Assembly: GCF_020921035.1 (NCBI RefSeq)
Contig: NC_063154.1
Location: 930,001 to 994,000, forward strand
Direction of reading: 5' to 3'
Source: Rhodamnia argentea
Lineage: Eukaryota; Streptophyta; Magnoliopsida; Myrtales; Myrtaceae
Length of the DNA: 64,000 bases
Below, one piece after another: positions 11,784 through 24,900 of this stretch (positions are counted from its first letter, which is position 1; each line of letters begins with the position of its first letter). The notes beneath the pieces are model-generated. The model did no database searches. It was not told the DNA's origin and saw only the letters and a list, made by a program, of their open reading frames with translations. A program made the position numbers and the translations under genes.

Positions 11784-14737
11784 ATGGACGCCTACGAAGC
11801 CACAAGGATTGTCTTCTCAAGAATCCAAAGTTTAGACCCTGAGAATGCCTCCAAGATCATGGGTCTCCTCCTAATCCAAGATCACGGTGAGAAGGAAATG
11901 ATCAGGCTGGCTCTTGGACCAGAGACTCTGCTTCACTCAGTGGTCCTCAAGGCAAGGAAGGACATGAGCCTTCCCTCAAACTCTCCCTCAACGCCCTCCA
12001 CACCTTCTTCTCCCTCTCCTTTCATGTCCACCAACCCCGTCTCCATCTCCTCCAGGCCTAAAGGAAACAGCTTTTCTCCATCTTCTCTCACAAATATCCA
12101 CAGCCCATCTTCTTGGGGTTGTGGTGGTGGCGCTTTCTCTGATCTCTCATGCGGAGATGATCTGATAAATTCTTCCTCTTGTTTGTATGGAAATGGAGGC
12201 AGTGACACCATGATCGATGAGCTTCAGCTCCAAGACCAGCTGTCCTTCCTCAACGATAACTCCCCACCCCTTGGACCCACCAGCAACCCTGATATGTTCT
12301 GCCCCCAGCAGGACTTGCTGTCCAGCCCCACCGCCGTGTACGGCGGAGCGGCCTCCGGCTGGGCCGCCTCTGTGCACCGGAGGAGCTGCTCGGTCAGCGA
12401 TGTGTGCTCGGGGTCCTCAGAAGACCCATCTTGTGGAGTTGGATGGAGGCCATGCTTGTACTATGCTAGAGGGTATTGCAAGAATGGGATCAGCTGCAGG
12501 TTCTTGCACAGTGGTGGACTTGGCGATGCCGCTTCTCTGGTCGGCAGCCCGGACGGCGGTGCGACCGCGGTGGTCGGCTCCCCGAATAAGGTGGACATGA
12601 TGGGTCAGTGCCATGAAGCTGTTCTGAGGTCCAAATCTGCTCAGCAGCAGAGACTAGCTGCTGCTTCTCAGCTCATAGGTTCTGCAACTTTCCCTTACTC
12701 TCCCAAGTCCATGAATTTGCTTCTCCATCACCAAAATGATGCTCATAGGTACGCTATGCATGTCATTAAAGGGACGTCACATATGTTCACACAAAGTCTC
12801 TTATCTTTCGTGTTCGTACGTGTGATATGATATGTTAAGGACCATATGTGGGCAGGGCTGCTGCTGCTGCTGCACTGATGATGGGCGATGATTTTTACAA
12901 GTATGGCAGATCAAGGCTTGAAAGGAGTGATTTTTCAGTGAATGGTTGTGTGAACCCAGCTTCTAGGCAGATTTATTTGACTTTCCCAGCTGACAGTACT
13001 TTTAAGGAGGAAGACGTTTCCAACTATTTCAGGTGAGTCAGGTTTTTCTCTAGCAAGTTCATTTGGAGGTTTCTCTTTCTTCGGTTTCTGTTTTTTTTTT
13101 TTTTCATATCAAGAACTTTGTTTTGATTGTTCCATTTTCTTATATGGCTGGTGTATGAAGCAACTTTGGGCCGGTGCAAGATGTAAGAATTCCTTATCAG
13201 CAGAAGAGGATGTTTGGCTTTGTTACATTTGTTTACCCAGGAACGGTGAAGCTCATTTTGGCCAAAGGGAACCCTCATTTTGTTTGTGATGCTAGGGTTC
13301 TTGTCAAGCCTTACAAAGAGAAGGGGAAAGTGCCAGACAAGTTTAGGCACGTTTTCTCACTCTTCCTCAGTTTGGTTGTTCTTTTGACGTTTGCCTGTCC
13401 ATTGTTTGCTTGTGTTGATGAGAGGAAATGAGCTCAAGTTTTAGTCTTTTGTGGTGTTTTGCAGGAAGCAGTCCCAGCTGGGGGAAAGGGGTGATTTTTC
13501 GCCATGTGGAACTCCGACCGGGTTAGATTCAAGGGTGGGACCGTTTGACCTCAACCTCAACCTCGGTTAGAATTTTAGCTTGAGTGGGATTTTTCATATT
13601 GTGAGATTAGTCATGGGCTGTTCTTAACTTCCCTCTTTTCTGATCTGTAATGCAGGAGCGAGGACGTTTTACAATTCTCAGGACATGCTGTGGAGGAGGA
13701 GATTCGATGAGCAAACCGATCTACAACAAGCCCTCGAACTCCAGAGTCAACGGCTGATGAGTCTGCAGCTTCTAGATGTCAAGAAGCATCATCATCAGAG
13801 GGCTCTCTCAACTGGCTCACCCATTCCATCTCCTACTCAATCGCCCACTTTGTTCAACAATCCAACCTTCCTTAACGTTCCTTCGGTTCGCAGCCTGGGC
13901 ATAACGGAAGGTATACCTGTTTTCTCTTAGGCTCTCTTAATTCAATTTTTGGCCAATTGATTTCCTTTGGCAAATGCAGCATTGAGATTAGGTTCTCTTT
14001 CTTTACTTAATTCAGAGAATGGCTCTAGCCCTGGCTTATCAGATGGTCGGCCCTTGAACTACCAGTCTGCGATTGTCTCTGCTGGGAAAGATTTGACTGG
14101 AAGTGAGAAGAATAATGGGAATGACAAGGAAAGCTCCCATACTGAAGATGGAGGCTTGGCTGAAAGGTATAGGTGGAAAATAAATATGCTTCTGCTTTGT
14201 CAAATGAATTGATTTTTCTCGAGCAAATAGCAATTTCTCTTGTGCCTGCATGAGTTTCTAACCACTGCTTTAGTGCATTTTCTTACTTTGACCGATTCAT
14301 TTGAACTTTCGTAAAATGATGCAGTTTGGAGCATAACCTTCCTGACAGTCCCTTCGCATCTCCTACCAATGCCTCCACAGAGTATTTTTCTTCCTTTACC
14401 AATGTAGTTGGAGAGGCCGAAAAGGACGGTGCAGGTTCGGCTTCATCTTCTCCTCCTAACAGCAATAACCCGGTCTCTTCACCCTTAATCCCGGGCACCT
14501 CTGCCGTGGACATGGCATCATTCAAAACTTTCAACTGCCAGATCCCCAGGTAAGATTGTATCCCAATATTGCATAATCTAAAGCTTATGTACCGAAAAGA
14601 ACAGACCAGAATAATTATGCTATTAAGAAAGCAATGACAACAGTTTCTCCTCCAAACTTCTCAGATTTTCCTCTGGTCATGGGGCCATAGGAATGTATGC
14701 CGGTGCCGGAGGGCCAACGTGCCCCGTGGGTATATAG
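11784..14737 (+). CDS. CCCH zinc finger and RRM domain RNA-binding protein (AtC3H46/53/55 type)
   Basis: Predicted RNA-binding regulator of the plant CCCH+RRM family. Eight exons: 11784-12748, 12856-13032, 13161-13346, 13465-13565, 13656-13910, 13980-14166, 14325-14549, 14665-14737. They join in frame to 722 codons plus stop. The N-terminus ([26 protein letters not shown]) matches the family start. Ser/Pro-rich linkers follow, then one CCCH finger C224-x7-C232-x5-C238-x3-H242. One RRM spans about residues 358-440 (RNP2 IYLTFP, RNP1-like RMFGFVTF). LNLNLG, a Gln-rich [13 protein letters not shown] helix and the terminal [13 protein letters not shown]...PVGI segment are also family-typical. All introns are GT-AG except the third, which uses GC (13347-13464). 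The leader has GA repeats, an intron and upstream ORFs. A possible 3'-UTR intron is GAG|GTAATT (14757) to GTGCAG (14854). RNA target and cellular role are unknown from sequence. Confidence 0.93.
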
Positions 14738-17700
14738 CTGGCTCTTCCTTGACTGAGGTAATTTTTGCCTTTGATCTGCCTAGTATTGTTAGGCTTTGTG
14801 AGTCGCCATTTTTCACTGAGCATGGTTGTGTCTGCTTTGTCTGAACATGTGCAGGAAAGATTAACAACAATAACCAAACAAACCTGTGATCAAGGTCAGA
14901 TCTGTAGAGAATCAGTACCACTACCGTCACCATCACCACTACCTCAATTATCCATACTATACTACTGGATACCATACAAAAATGCATACGTAAAAAATGA
15001 GTAAATGAAATGGGATACCCCAATCTCCTTTGTTTGTGCTATTTTCACATGTTGTTTCTAGTTGCAGTTTGGACCACCAGGAGAACTTTACAGTCTCTGT
15101 GTAGTATTTTAAAACTCACAGCTGTAAATCTCCTCTTCTTCCCGTTTTCAAGTTTTTACTACGGCCTCTCCTTTGGGAGGGTGGCAGAGTCCATAATTAG
15201 CAAGAGTCTTCTGTTAGTTTGTGTTGTTAGGGTACAAGAAAGATCAAATCTTTGTACAGCAAAGAAGAATCGGAGAATCCAAAGAACCAGGGAGTGGCCA
15301 AAAAGGCAAAGAAGGGACTACAAGGGCTGATTTTTTATCCATAAATGGTAATTTGGGGGAGAGATTTAAAGGGGAGGGGAGAAGATGATGGGAGAAGCGG
15401 AGATGAATAGAGTTTTAGTCAGTCAGCTGAGTTTTCAGGTACAAATTTGTAAGGTTGATTATCAGTGTTTGATGTTTACTGTAGCTTTTTATTACACAAC
15501 AGTTTGTGTTCAACTACTCGTGGGGATCAGACAGACAGGAAAGGAAGTAGTGGAAGATCAGCAACCAAAAAGAAAGAAATCAGTTTCTCAATTTATAAAA
15601 AGGGCTCAGCTTTCTCTCCCTCTCTCTCTTCTCTGTGTCCTGTCTCTCCTGGGTGTGTGTTGCCTTTAAATTTAGAAAAGTTTGTCTCTTTATTATTATT
15701 TGCCCATATAGATAAATATAAATTTAGGTGGGAGTGACATGATAACATATGCAAATGTATGTGGTGGGTGGTGGGGTCAACAGAAGAGGCCTTTCATTGT
15801 TGCCATTCATGGAGGGGAATGCGGTCCCCACAGAACCCAGTGTGTCACAGTGATCTCACATGGGGTTGCTGACACATCCACGGTGGGTCCCCCTCCCCTC
15901 CTTAAAATATTGAAATATAATTGATGCCAGGTTGTGCAGTTGTGTGGGGTCTCTCCCTCACACACACCAACAATACAGACCCATGTGAGAGATGCTGCAG
16001 AACTGTGTCTTTCTCTCTCTGCTGCATAATCTTTTTAATGGGGGGTTCTTGAATAAGAGGAAAGGACGTGCACAGATCTAAAGGTAGATGTTGATGCCCA
16101 CACGTATGACAAAAGTGCACGGTGTGTAGTTGCAGGAATCTTTTCTGGGTCTGTTAACAGCACTTGTGAGTGTGTGTGACAGTCAGTGAAGCCTTGTGAT
16201 TCCCTTTCTCTTTTCTCCTTTTCTGTTTTATCCCCACCTTCTCCCCCCCTCCCTTGAACCAAAACAGGCTAGAAATTCAGTTTAATATAATATAATCTAA
16301 TCTTTAGATAGATCACTTTCACGTTCTTAGTTGAAGTAAAGGGACTCTCCTGCAAAATTTCCCTTACCAGAGCAGTCCTTTATCATTAATAGCTGAGAAA
16401 TTGGAGGGTGGCTCAAAAAGGGTACATTGCCAAAGGGAAAAAAAAAAAATTAAAGTATGGAATGAGAGGGGAGAGACAGGCTGGCAAAGTAAAGACAGAG
16501 ACATGCAAATGCGCAATATATCATTTTTTTTTGCTGTTTGTGTACTTTTTTCTTATGTGAGGGAGTGATTATTTCAAACTTTAGTGGAAGTTTTCAAAGG
16601 TGTGACCAAGGTGAACTTTCTTGATTGGCGGAGGCTGCTTTTTGTTTTTGGTTTTTTTTTTTTTTGGAGGAAAAATAGGTTCTTCATGATTAGGGGGGTT
16701 TCAATGTTGGGGGGTGATGATGGCCCAGAAGAGTTTTTCTGTAATAAAGAAGATAATCATGGACCCAATCTGATGAAGACATGTTTGTCCCCGGCTCAAT
16801 TAAAATATTGTTTGGAGTGAGAGTTATGGTGGCTTACGATTCTGTGTAATGATGGGTTGTGGCTGCTCTATCGATTCCTGATTCAATGACATGAGGCTCT
16901 CTTGGGTCTACATCCAACACCTGGTGTGAAGACTTAATGGAGGAGGAGGACGCAATACTGATAAAGAATTGCCAATTGGTCATCTGAATTTTATTGGCTT
17001 GGTTTGGTCGCCTGTGAAATCATACCATGGCCACGGAACAACTCGTCATATCTCGACAGAATACTTCGCTTTCTTCCCTGAACACGCATCTCTCTAGAAT
17101 AATAATGTCTGTCGGATAAGCCCCTAGGAACTTCAGAGGTGAATAAACGCAGGAATTGAAGTTTAACAAAGCTTATATTCCGTTGTTGGCCAAATTACAC
17201 CATTTATCAAGTCAAACTCATCTTGCAAATGGAAGAAGCATTAGCGTTGGTGTCCTCGAATGGTGATGTTCAATCCTGCCATCGTATCAGAACTATTGCA
17301 AAGGATTTCAGTCTATCTAGATGGAAGGAGTCAACATCATGAAAAGAATTTTGAACAATACAGATTCATCTTGACATTCTTCAGTACATACGTAGAGATA
17401 TCTCCTGATATACTCTTTTATCATTTCCAGACGGTATTGACAAAGAAATGTTAAAAACACATGGAAGTTTTCGAAACCATGGCCAGGCCGCTAACCATAT
17501 TATCTCGTTCGCAAAGGAAAGTCTTGTAACGATGTAAAGGTAGATGTATATTCTTCTAACAGAGTAAAAGGGAACAGCAGCGTAATTAGGGTAGGCATAG
17601 GCCGGCTGAGAAGAAGAGAAATGATGCAAATTTATTTTTAGGAGATACAGCCCATCACGGCAGTAATAAACCTCACAAATCATGTGACTTTAGCAACACA

Positions 17701-18018
17701 TTTATCCTCCATCAACAGGGTAGATTCAACTTATCAATGCCAGTATCATACCATGTGCCCCATTAAACTAACAGAATGGATCTGCCAAATAGTTTCCTGC
17801 AACATCCACGCTCTAGCACATACAAAATTTTATGTTCTGACGCAATTCCATGACATCATCCTGTCAGCTTTATGAATCTCTCATCGGATCATTCTCATAC
17901 AACATTGCTCGCCATTCTGTACATGCCAGACCCTCAAGAAAGTAAGCATAGCCATGGCTTTAATCAGAGAGGTGTGATAAGGATACAGCGAAGAAACTAA
18001 GACCTGTTTGTAAGTTCC
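14738..18018. other. Intergenic, including 3' UTRs of two convergent genes
   Basis: The plus-strand CCCH gene and the minus-strand 179-aa gene end towards each other here. The left part should hold the 3' UTR of the CCCH gene. The right end should hold that of the 179-aa gene. Open frames in between (for example 16584-16820) have phenylalanine runs from poly-T and no family resemblance. No RNA gene was seen. Confidence 0.5.
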
Positions 18019-19466
18019 CTAATGAGATGATTTCTCTGCATGTCCCTTTACAAACAACTTGCTGATATCTTCAGTGACAACATTGCTCCTAGGAGAAAAA
18101 AGACAAGAACCAACTCATCAGTCCTAATGCTTTCTTGCATCCACAGGAAACAAAGTTCGATAAAATGACCACTGAAATTACCAATCAGTTACAAGATGAA
18201 AATATTGTCTTTGAATCAGTGCGGAAGATTAAACTTACCAAGGTCCAGCATCAATAATCATCCAAATTATAAATCACAGTTCTAAACCACGTACTTCTAA
18301 TGTGGGGCCGGAGGTTGATCCAACTCCGAGGAGACAGACTGTGGAAGTTTATACAGGAGGTTGATCTAAAAAGTCGCGCAGGCAGATTGCGTGTCATATG
18401 GCACATACTCATGTTAGGGTACTTGCATACATATTGGTACTTGTATCAAGGTATCCAAGTTGACTCAGTCAACACTGATTCAACTCAGTAGGTGTTTGTG
18501 TTCTTGTTCAGTGTTTGTTCTATGTAACTGCTTGTGCAGGTACAAGCCTCTATTGGTAATTTGTCTGGAATATTATATAATCATCTCTTCAATTACAGAG
18601 TTACTTTCCAGTGATCTTTTTATCTTTAATTTTTTTTTCTACTGCAGCCACAATTACTTTTCTTTAACATAAAACACAGTAAATCTAACAAAATATACAA
18701 ATATTCACATGTAGAATTGTAAATTGTTTTTTCATGACTTTCTAATCTTATAATATTCTTTTTCCTGTCTTCGCATTTTCAGAGGGAAAGTAGAACAAAA
18801 AGGAAAAACCACCTTTTTTTACAAGAACAAAAAATCTTATCTGCAGAGCAAAGGAGACATGTAATGCAGATGTCAAAGTCTAGTACGGACTAACCTTCCA
18901 CTAAGCTGAGGAGGAACCAGCAGTCCATCAACAGTATCTGGAACATTCTTCATATGGGGTAATGTCCCCCTTGGCATTTTGCTGCGGGGAACAGATGAAG
19001 ATAACGAATGAGACTCTCTCTTTCGCAGAGCACTTTCAGCCCTTGCTGCTGCAACTCTAGAAGCATGGTCACCACTGCTCAACGGAGAAGCCAATCCAGC
19101 CGGAGCATCCAACAAGAGGGAAGCATCAGGAAGTTTCTCAATAGGGGGCGCTGGTGAACCTGCTGTGGTTTCTAGCTGATGGTCTGATGCATATGATGAT
19201 TCCCTATAGACAACACAACTGAAGATTACAAACCAAAAACACTCAAGCCTTGTTACATCCAGCAACAATTGCAAACTTTTGGCAGATCACGAAAAAGATG
19301 TACTGAATCTCTTACAGATCACTAGGAAAAACAGTCCTACCTTTATACCATGCTAACTGAAATGGGTAATCCAAATAACTAGTGCAACTTTTGACCATTT
19401 AATATAGCCAAACTCTTATGTCAATCTATATAGTAATAGGAAAACTTACTCAAAGTATGGAAACTA

Positions 19467-19506
<40 letters not shown>

Positions 19507-19610
19507 CCAAACTCTTATGTCAATCTACATAGTAATAGGAAAACTTACTCAAAGTATGGAAACTACCTCTCCCTCTCCCTCTCCCTCTCCCTCACTCCCC
19601 CCCCTCCCCG

Positions 19611-19646
<36 letters not shown>

Positions 19647-21055
19647 CCATCAACCTTTTTGAGAAAATTTGTTTATCGAGTCCCACTATAGCTTCATATA
19701 CTTGTAATTGACCCAAAAAGCAATTAACCCTACATCCTCACCATAAAAGTGACACAAACATTTGATACCAACTATCAGTAGATCAAATAGGCTAAGGCAG
19801 TGAGCAAAATTTCTAAACAAAGGGAAAAAAACAACTCTACCATGCTTAAAAGATAGAAAAGAACATTGGCTAAATTGACAGTGGGATCAGACAATTATTC
19901 CCCTATCGGCTGCAAATGCTTAAACTTATATTCTTGAAAACGGAACCACTTACAGAGTGTCCCCATCTCCATAAAACTCTTAAGCAATGTAACCTTCTCT
20001 TTTAGAGCAACTTCTCAGATTATAAAGATGCATTTCAAAGTACATCACCTTCCGAATTGAAAAAACCAAGACGTATAATTCATGGCCAACATCACCAGAC
20101 TCCAGCCATGGTGCACAATGTCCTTAAATTACAAATCATCATGTTCGAGCTATTTTCACCAGTTCTCCAAAGTTATCGGCATTTATTTTATTTTCAAAGT
20201 GGAAACCCTATGTAGGGAAGAGGAATTTTGCACCTTCAAGTATGAGAATGGTATTTGCTTGTTCATTATATTATCACCACAAAAAGAAAGGATAAAATCA
20301 TAGAAATGTTGGAGCTCGAAGCAAAATCAAGTGAAATTCAATACAAGAACAAGCGAACCAAATAGCCAAAGCTGATCGACAACATTCGATTAGCACGACA
20401 TAACTGGCTCAACTTGGTATGCAATCCCATGGGTCAAAGAAATGAAAATAAAACAACAAGACAGAACTTTGAGGCTCATCACCGTGATTTTGGCAGAGCA
20501 ATACTTAAGGGCGTTTATCAGAAGAGTTGTCAGTCGAAGCTATGAACAACCATCGACCGGAACACCCACCTAAGTAACTAACCAACAAACTAATTCTATC
20601 CGAGCTGGGGATCTAGGGCACAGTTGCTATGCCTCATGTCTCACACAGTATACAATCAGGATACGAAACACTGGACAAAGAGAACGGAACCCATCGTCGA
20701 CGCTGACTCTGCCGTCGATTGCTACATCCCAGTATTCACAATCGCCAGGTGTTAGGTAACTTGGACGGAGCTCACATTGAACAGGGTAAAAGAGGGCACT
20801 CGCTTCCGTAATGTCGTAAGAAAATCTACCAAGAAAAAGGGAAATATGCAGTCTTTCCGATCGAACTCCGTATCCTTAGAATCAGGAAATTTACCGGATC
20901 TGAGGAAGAGGCAGAGGAGAAGGCTGGGATTGAGCAAGTCGGGGTTTCGGGGCTTCTGGTTTCCTTCCTGTTTCCTCTTCTTCTACTTGTTCTTCGTTGT
21001 CTTCGTCCTCCGAAACGTCTTCGTCCGAAGAAGCGTCGTAGTCCACCAGAGACAT
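18019..21055 (-). CDS. Conserved plant protein of unknown function, 179 aa
   Basis: Three exons on the minus strand: 21055-20895, 19203-18895 and 18088-18019, stop TAG. Each junction is GT-AG and the phases match exactly (161+309+70 = 540 bases). The start is the ATG of MSLVDYDASSDED. Residues about 10-29 are a Glu/Asp-rich acidic run. A Pro-rich stretch (QPSPLPLPQIR) follows, then LPDASLLLDAP and HASRVAAARAESALRKRES. The C-terminal block has PRSKMPRG, KNVPDTVDGLLVPPQLSGRSN and the ending EDISKLFVKG. I recall the C-terminal block as conserved in otherwise uncharacterised plant proteins, but know no function. No signal peptide, membrane segment or enzyme motif is visible. The low-complexity N-terminus and basic centre would fit a nuclear protein, which is inference. 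It lies about 940 bp downstream of the GPDH gene on the same strand. Confidence 0.85.
19404..19650. repeat. Duplicated ~66-bp block around CT microsatellites, inside an intron
   Basis: CATAGCCAAACTCTTATGTC... at about 19404-19469 recurs almost unchanged at about 19502-19567, with one C/T difference seen early in the block. Each copy is followed by a pyrimidine tract: (CT)n at about 19470-19501, then (CCCTCT)n and (CT)n at about 19568-19643. It lies in intron 1 of the 179-aa gene and has no coding content. Confidence 0.8.
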
Positions 21056-21993
21056 CTCTCTCTCCTCTCTTTGTGGGTCTCTGTGTGTGCGTGTGTGTGT
21101 GCGCTTGGGGGGAATAAGGTTGCCTGTTATTTGACCCGTCCCATGTCGGCGGAGCGCTCGGGTAAAAGGAAGCGGAAAACCAGCAAAATTGAACGCTTTT
21201 CGAGCTAAATTGACAAAAGAAAATAGAGCAAGGAACAAAATGATGATGGACGAAAACTACACTAAAATTTGTGGTTTCCAGCAAAACCAACCGTATCATT
21301 TCTTGGTACATGATACTTAACAAGATATCTCAGTTTGTGAAAGTATCCATTTCCCTAGATGGTTTAAAAACTCTGTTGTCTATGGTGAAAGATAACTGAA
21401 CGAATTAGGCCTGTATAGAGGGAGTGAAACATAGTTGCTTGCCACTCTCCAAACCATTGTCTATCATCACAACTCCAATTTTGTAGAAATTGAACCAAAT
21501 TTGAGGTCCCCTTGTCATCGCAAGTGGTTCTGATTCGTGCGTCAAACCCTGTCGGATCCAGGGAAGACAGGATGCATAGATCTTGCGGCGCAAGTCATTC
21601 AGATGATTGTTTCGTTTTCGGCTGTTCGAGATGAATATGCAAAAAACTCTGCCGATTCTTCAATTTGCTTCCACTCCTTCATAAAAAAAAAAAAAACTTC
21701 AATCTTACAGAGTCGATAGTGACCGTACAATTCCTATCCTACGTTGCCAACCGGGCTACTTTCTTGACTCCCCGCCAAACAAGCCCAAGTCTAACAAGCA
21801 TAGATGCATCCCGACGCGCCAATCATCATTTCAGAGATGAGTTACAAGGAACATATTCCAGTGGACACAGAACACATTCCCGACGCCCCACCATTTCAGA
21901 AAAATACAAGCGACGAGGGACCATCTACTCCCATTGATATTCAGCCCAGGACCAAAAAAGGCTGCAACTGCATGCAGATGGAAGTGCATCATA

Positions 21994-24900
21994 TCAAGGC
22001 TGTTGCCCGAGAAGCGATGGCCTGTAGAATGCGTGGGTTTGAGCTATCTCGATGAGATCTCGAGGATCATTCATGGATTCATCTCTCAATGCCTGAAGAA
22101 TAGCTTCTGCTGGGAAATCCCTGCAAACAAATTGATAAAAATCACATTTTGCTGCTGTGCTCCCCCAACATCAATGACATATCAATGGTGCAGAGCAAAG
22201 TAATCTAATGAAATGCTATGCCGAAGTCTATCTAATTCATTGGACTGCGCATTTGCGCACATTACCTCCAAAAGGGCTTGCTGCATAGATGGAATTCGAC
22301 ATTTTTGCTACAACTCATCCATTCTTAGATATATAATACGCACGCATACAGTCCGGTCATCTTCAAATGTTTGGGCAAACAATTCAACAGAGTGTGGCTA
22401 TCAAGCCCATGAAAGACACAGATCAATCAATTCACTTGGGTACACTACCTTCAATTTCTCTGATACGAGGGAAGAGAAAAAGGGACCCGGAAGAGGCACG
22501 AAATATAAGAGCTTTTGTTACCTCAGAATAAGAATTTTGTATAGTTTCTTCAAGATTGGGCACAGCTCCACAGGAGCCACTGGTTTCTTTTCTTCAGGAT
22601 GCAGTACACTCAAGCATGACTCACTCAGCAGCTCGTAAAAGGCTTTCACGGCCGAGACTCCCTACAATCACAAACACAAGGCAGAACAATTGCATCACAT
22701 AGTAAATTAGAAGTTAGAACGCGTGCCTTGCCTATGGATAAAACAAAATATTGTACCAAGAAATTTAGCAGTGGACAAACAATTCTTCCTGAAGCCCTCT
22801 CAATCACAAGATTGTTCATCCGAAAGCACTGGACTATCCAGCACTACTTTTTTATTTGGTCATATGTCCATCTAATTACGAATTGAAAATGAGTGACACG
22901 TGGTATAAATCTATCCTGAAGACATGATAATTGGAAGACACTCGTTTGACTAGCTATTTCAGTTCAAAGACATCCACCAAAATCAAATAAAAATTCTCAT
23001 ATTTACAGACTCAAATTGAAAAGTTTCTGGACAAACAATTCTTACTGAAGCCCTCTCAATCACAAGATTGTTCACCCGAAAGCACTGGACTATCCAGCAC
23101 TACTTTTTTATTTGGTCATATGTCCATCTAATTACGAATTGAAAATGAGTGACACGTGGTATAAATCTATCCCGAAGACATGATAATTGGAAGACACTCT
23201 TTTGACTAGCTATTTCAGTTCAAAGACATCCACCAAAATCAAGTAAAAATTCTCATATTTACAGACTCAAATTCAAAAGTTTCTATCAACAGCACCTAAA
23301 GGTGACTGAGATTGAATACCTGAATCATCCCCTTCCCCTGGATATTATCACCCATGTCAAGGTTCAGTTCTCCACTAGCTAACTTTTGTCCATACCATGC
23401 ATTACGACCCTTCAGCAAAGTTACGTATGTGTCTGCCAGTAAGGGCCCTGCAAGTTTCTCAGGATCCTCTGCCAACAGATGGGTAATGAATATCATCTCT
23501 GACGTACAATGTGCAAAATATACTGCTTTGCTGGTGGCACTTTCCTTTGTCAGAGCTGCAATCATACCTGTGAATTTCAAGTTGAAAGGAGCTGTAAGAG
23601 GTGCAATCGCAGAATTGTATAGCTTATCAAAACTTCAAACCTAGTATACTAAGGCTCCTAAACAGAACTGGGGGAAGGAACTATCAATGATTTGTTAGGA
23701 GAAAAGGGCATTGACAGGACAACATTTTTCCTGATTCTAAAGTAAAATTGCCAGGCAAACAACTTTACCCGCTCCAATGGCATAGACATTCTTTAAACCA
23801 CCCATAACTTCATGAGTAACAAGGTCTCCATTGTCCCACACTATAAAGTGGGGCTGCCTCAAAAACTTTGCCAAAGGCTTCCTCCACTTTGCAGATCCAC
23901 ATATTCGAGCATTGGCGTACTCCTTGTTGTATATCTCTGAGGCGATATTTGGTCCCCCGAGGTATAAAATGTTCTCTAGTGGCACTCCAGCTGCAAAGAA
24001 TGATGATAGAGACAATATTAAGAAGATAGTACCCATGAGAGGAGAGTTGTTCACCATTCAAAGACAAGGACAAAAGAAAAACAGGAAGAGAAAAATAGCA
24101 TGAGACTTCTCCAGATAATTCTTTTTGCAAGATTAGCTTTCTCTGTCAATTTCCTTTCCTTTTAAGAAGGCTGCTTTTTTTTTTTAACCATTTGGCCAGT
24201 CAAAGAGATATCAAAAGTGGAAACTGAAATTTGAAGTTCTGTGAGCCGAAGCATCACAAGCAACAGGAATGGACCCTCCAAATAAAAATGTTAATTCTTC
24301 CTTCCTTAAAAAGCAGATTATGCCATGTCAAGAAATGAAATCGACTATTTTCAAATGGCCAGAGGCAAAACCAGCATTCATATCTTCAATGGGATATTTC
24401 ATTACACAATGTGCTCCTCAATAAGCAAATGAGAAAACAAAACTAACACTACAGAATCTTTGATAGCCCGTTTCAGCTGAAATATAAATGCCAGATCACA
24501 ATGAAACCAGCTTCACATAATTTACAAGCAGAGAAGTTCTCTGCCTTAACAAGAATAACGGGTGGAGCAAAGAAAGATCAGTTTTCAAGAAGGGATTGCT
24601 GTAGCGCTTGTAATGTGAATCATCCTAATCAGACAAATATATTGCTATTATCACCCATAGTAAAAGTCGAGCTGCTTTGTTAATACGACAGCTGAAGTAC
24701 GTTAGTCCAAGAAAATGGATACTAGGCCTACCATGTAACAGACAGCAATGTCTAGTTGGTCAAGAAACCGGAAAGGATAGGGGCTTACTTGCTCGGTTAA
24801 TCATTTGGGTGGGAGTAATCACGCGGGGCTCGGTCTCCAACTCTGCCTCCACACCCTTCGCCAAGGATATGATAACAGGCATTGTAATCCTTTCTTTCCA

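Noticed and set aside
12217-12600. 127-codon plus-strand frame inside CCCH exon 1
   Set aside because: It is an out-of-frame shadow of the CCCH gene, whose own frame carries the zinc finger.
16584-16820. 78-codon plus-strand frame
   Set aside because: Phe/Trp-rich owing to a poly-T stretch, no family resemblance, no splice partner.
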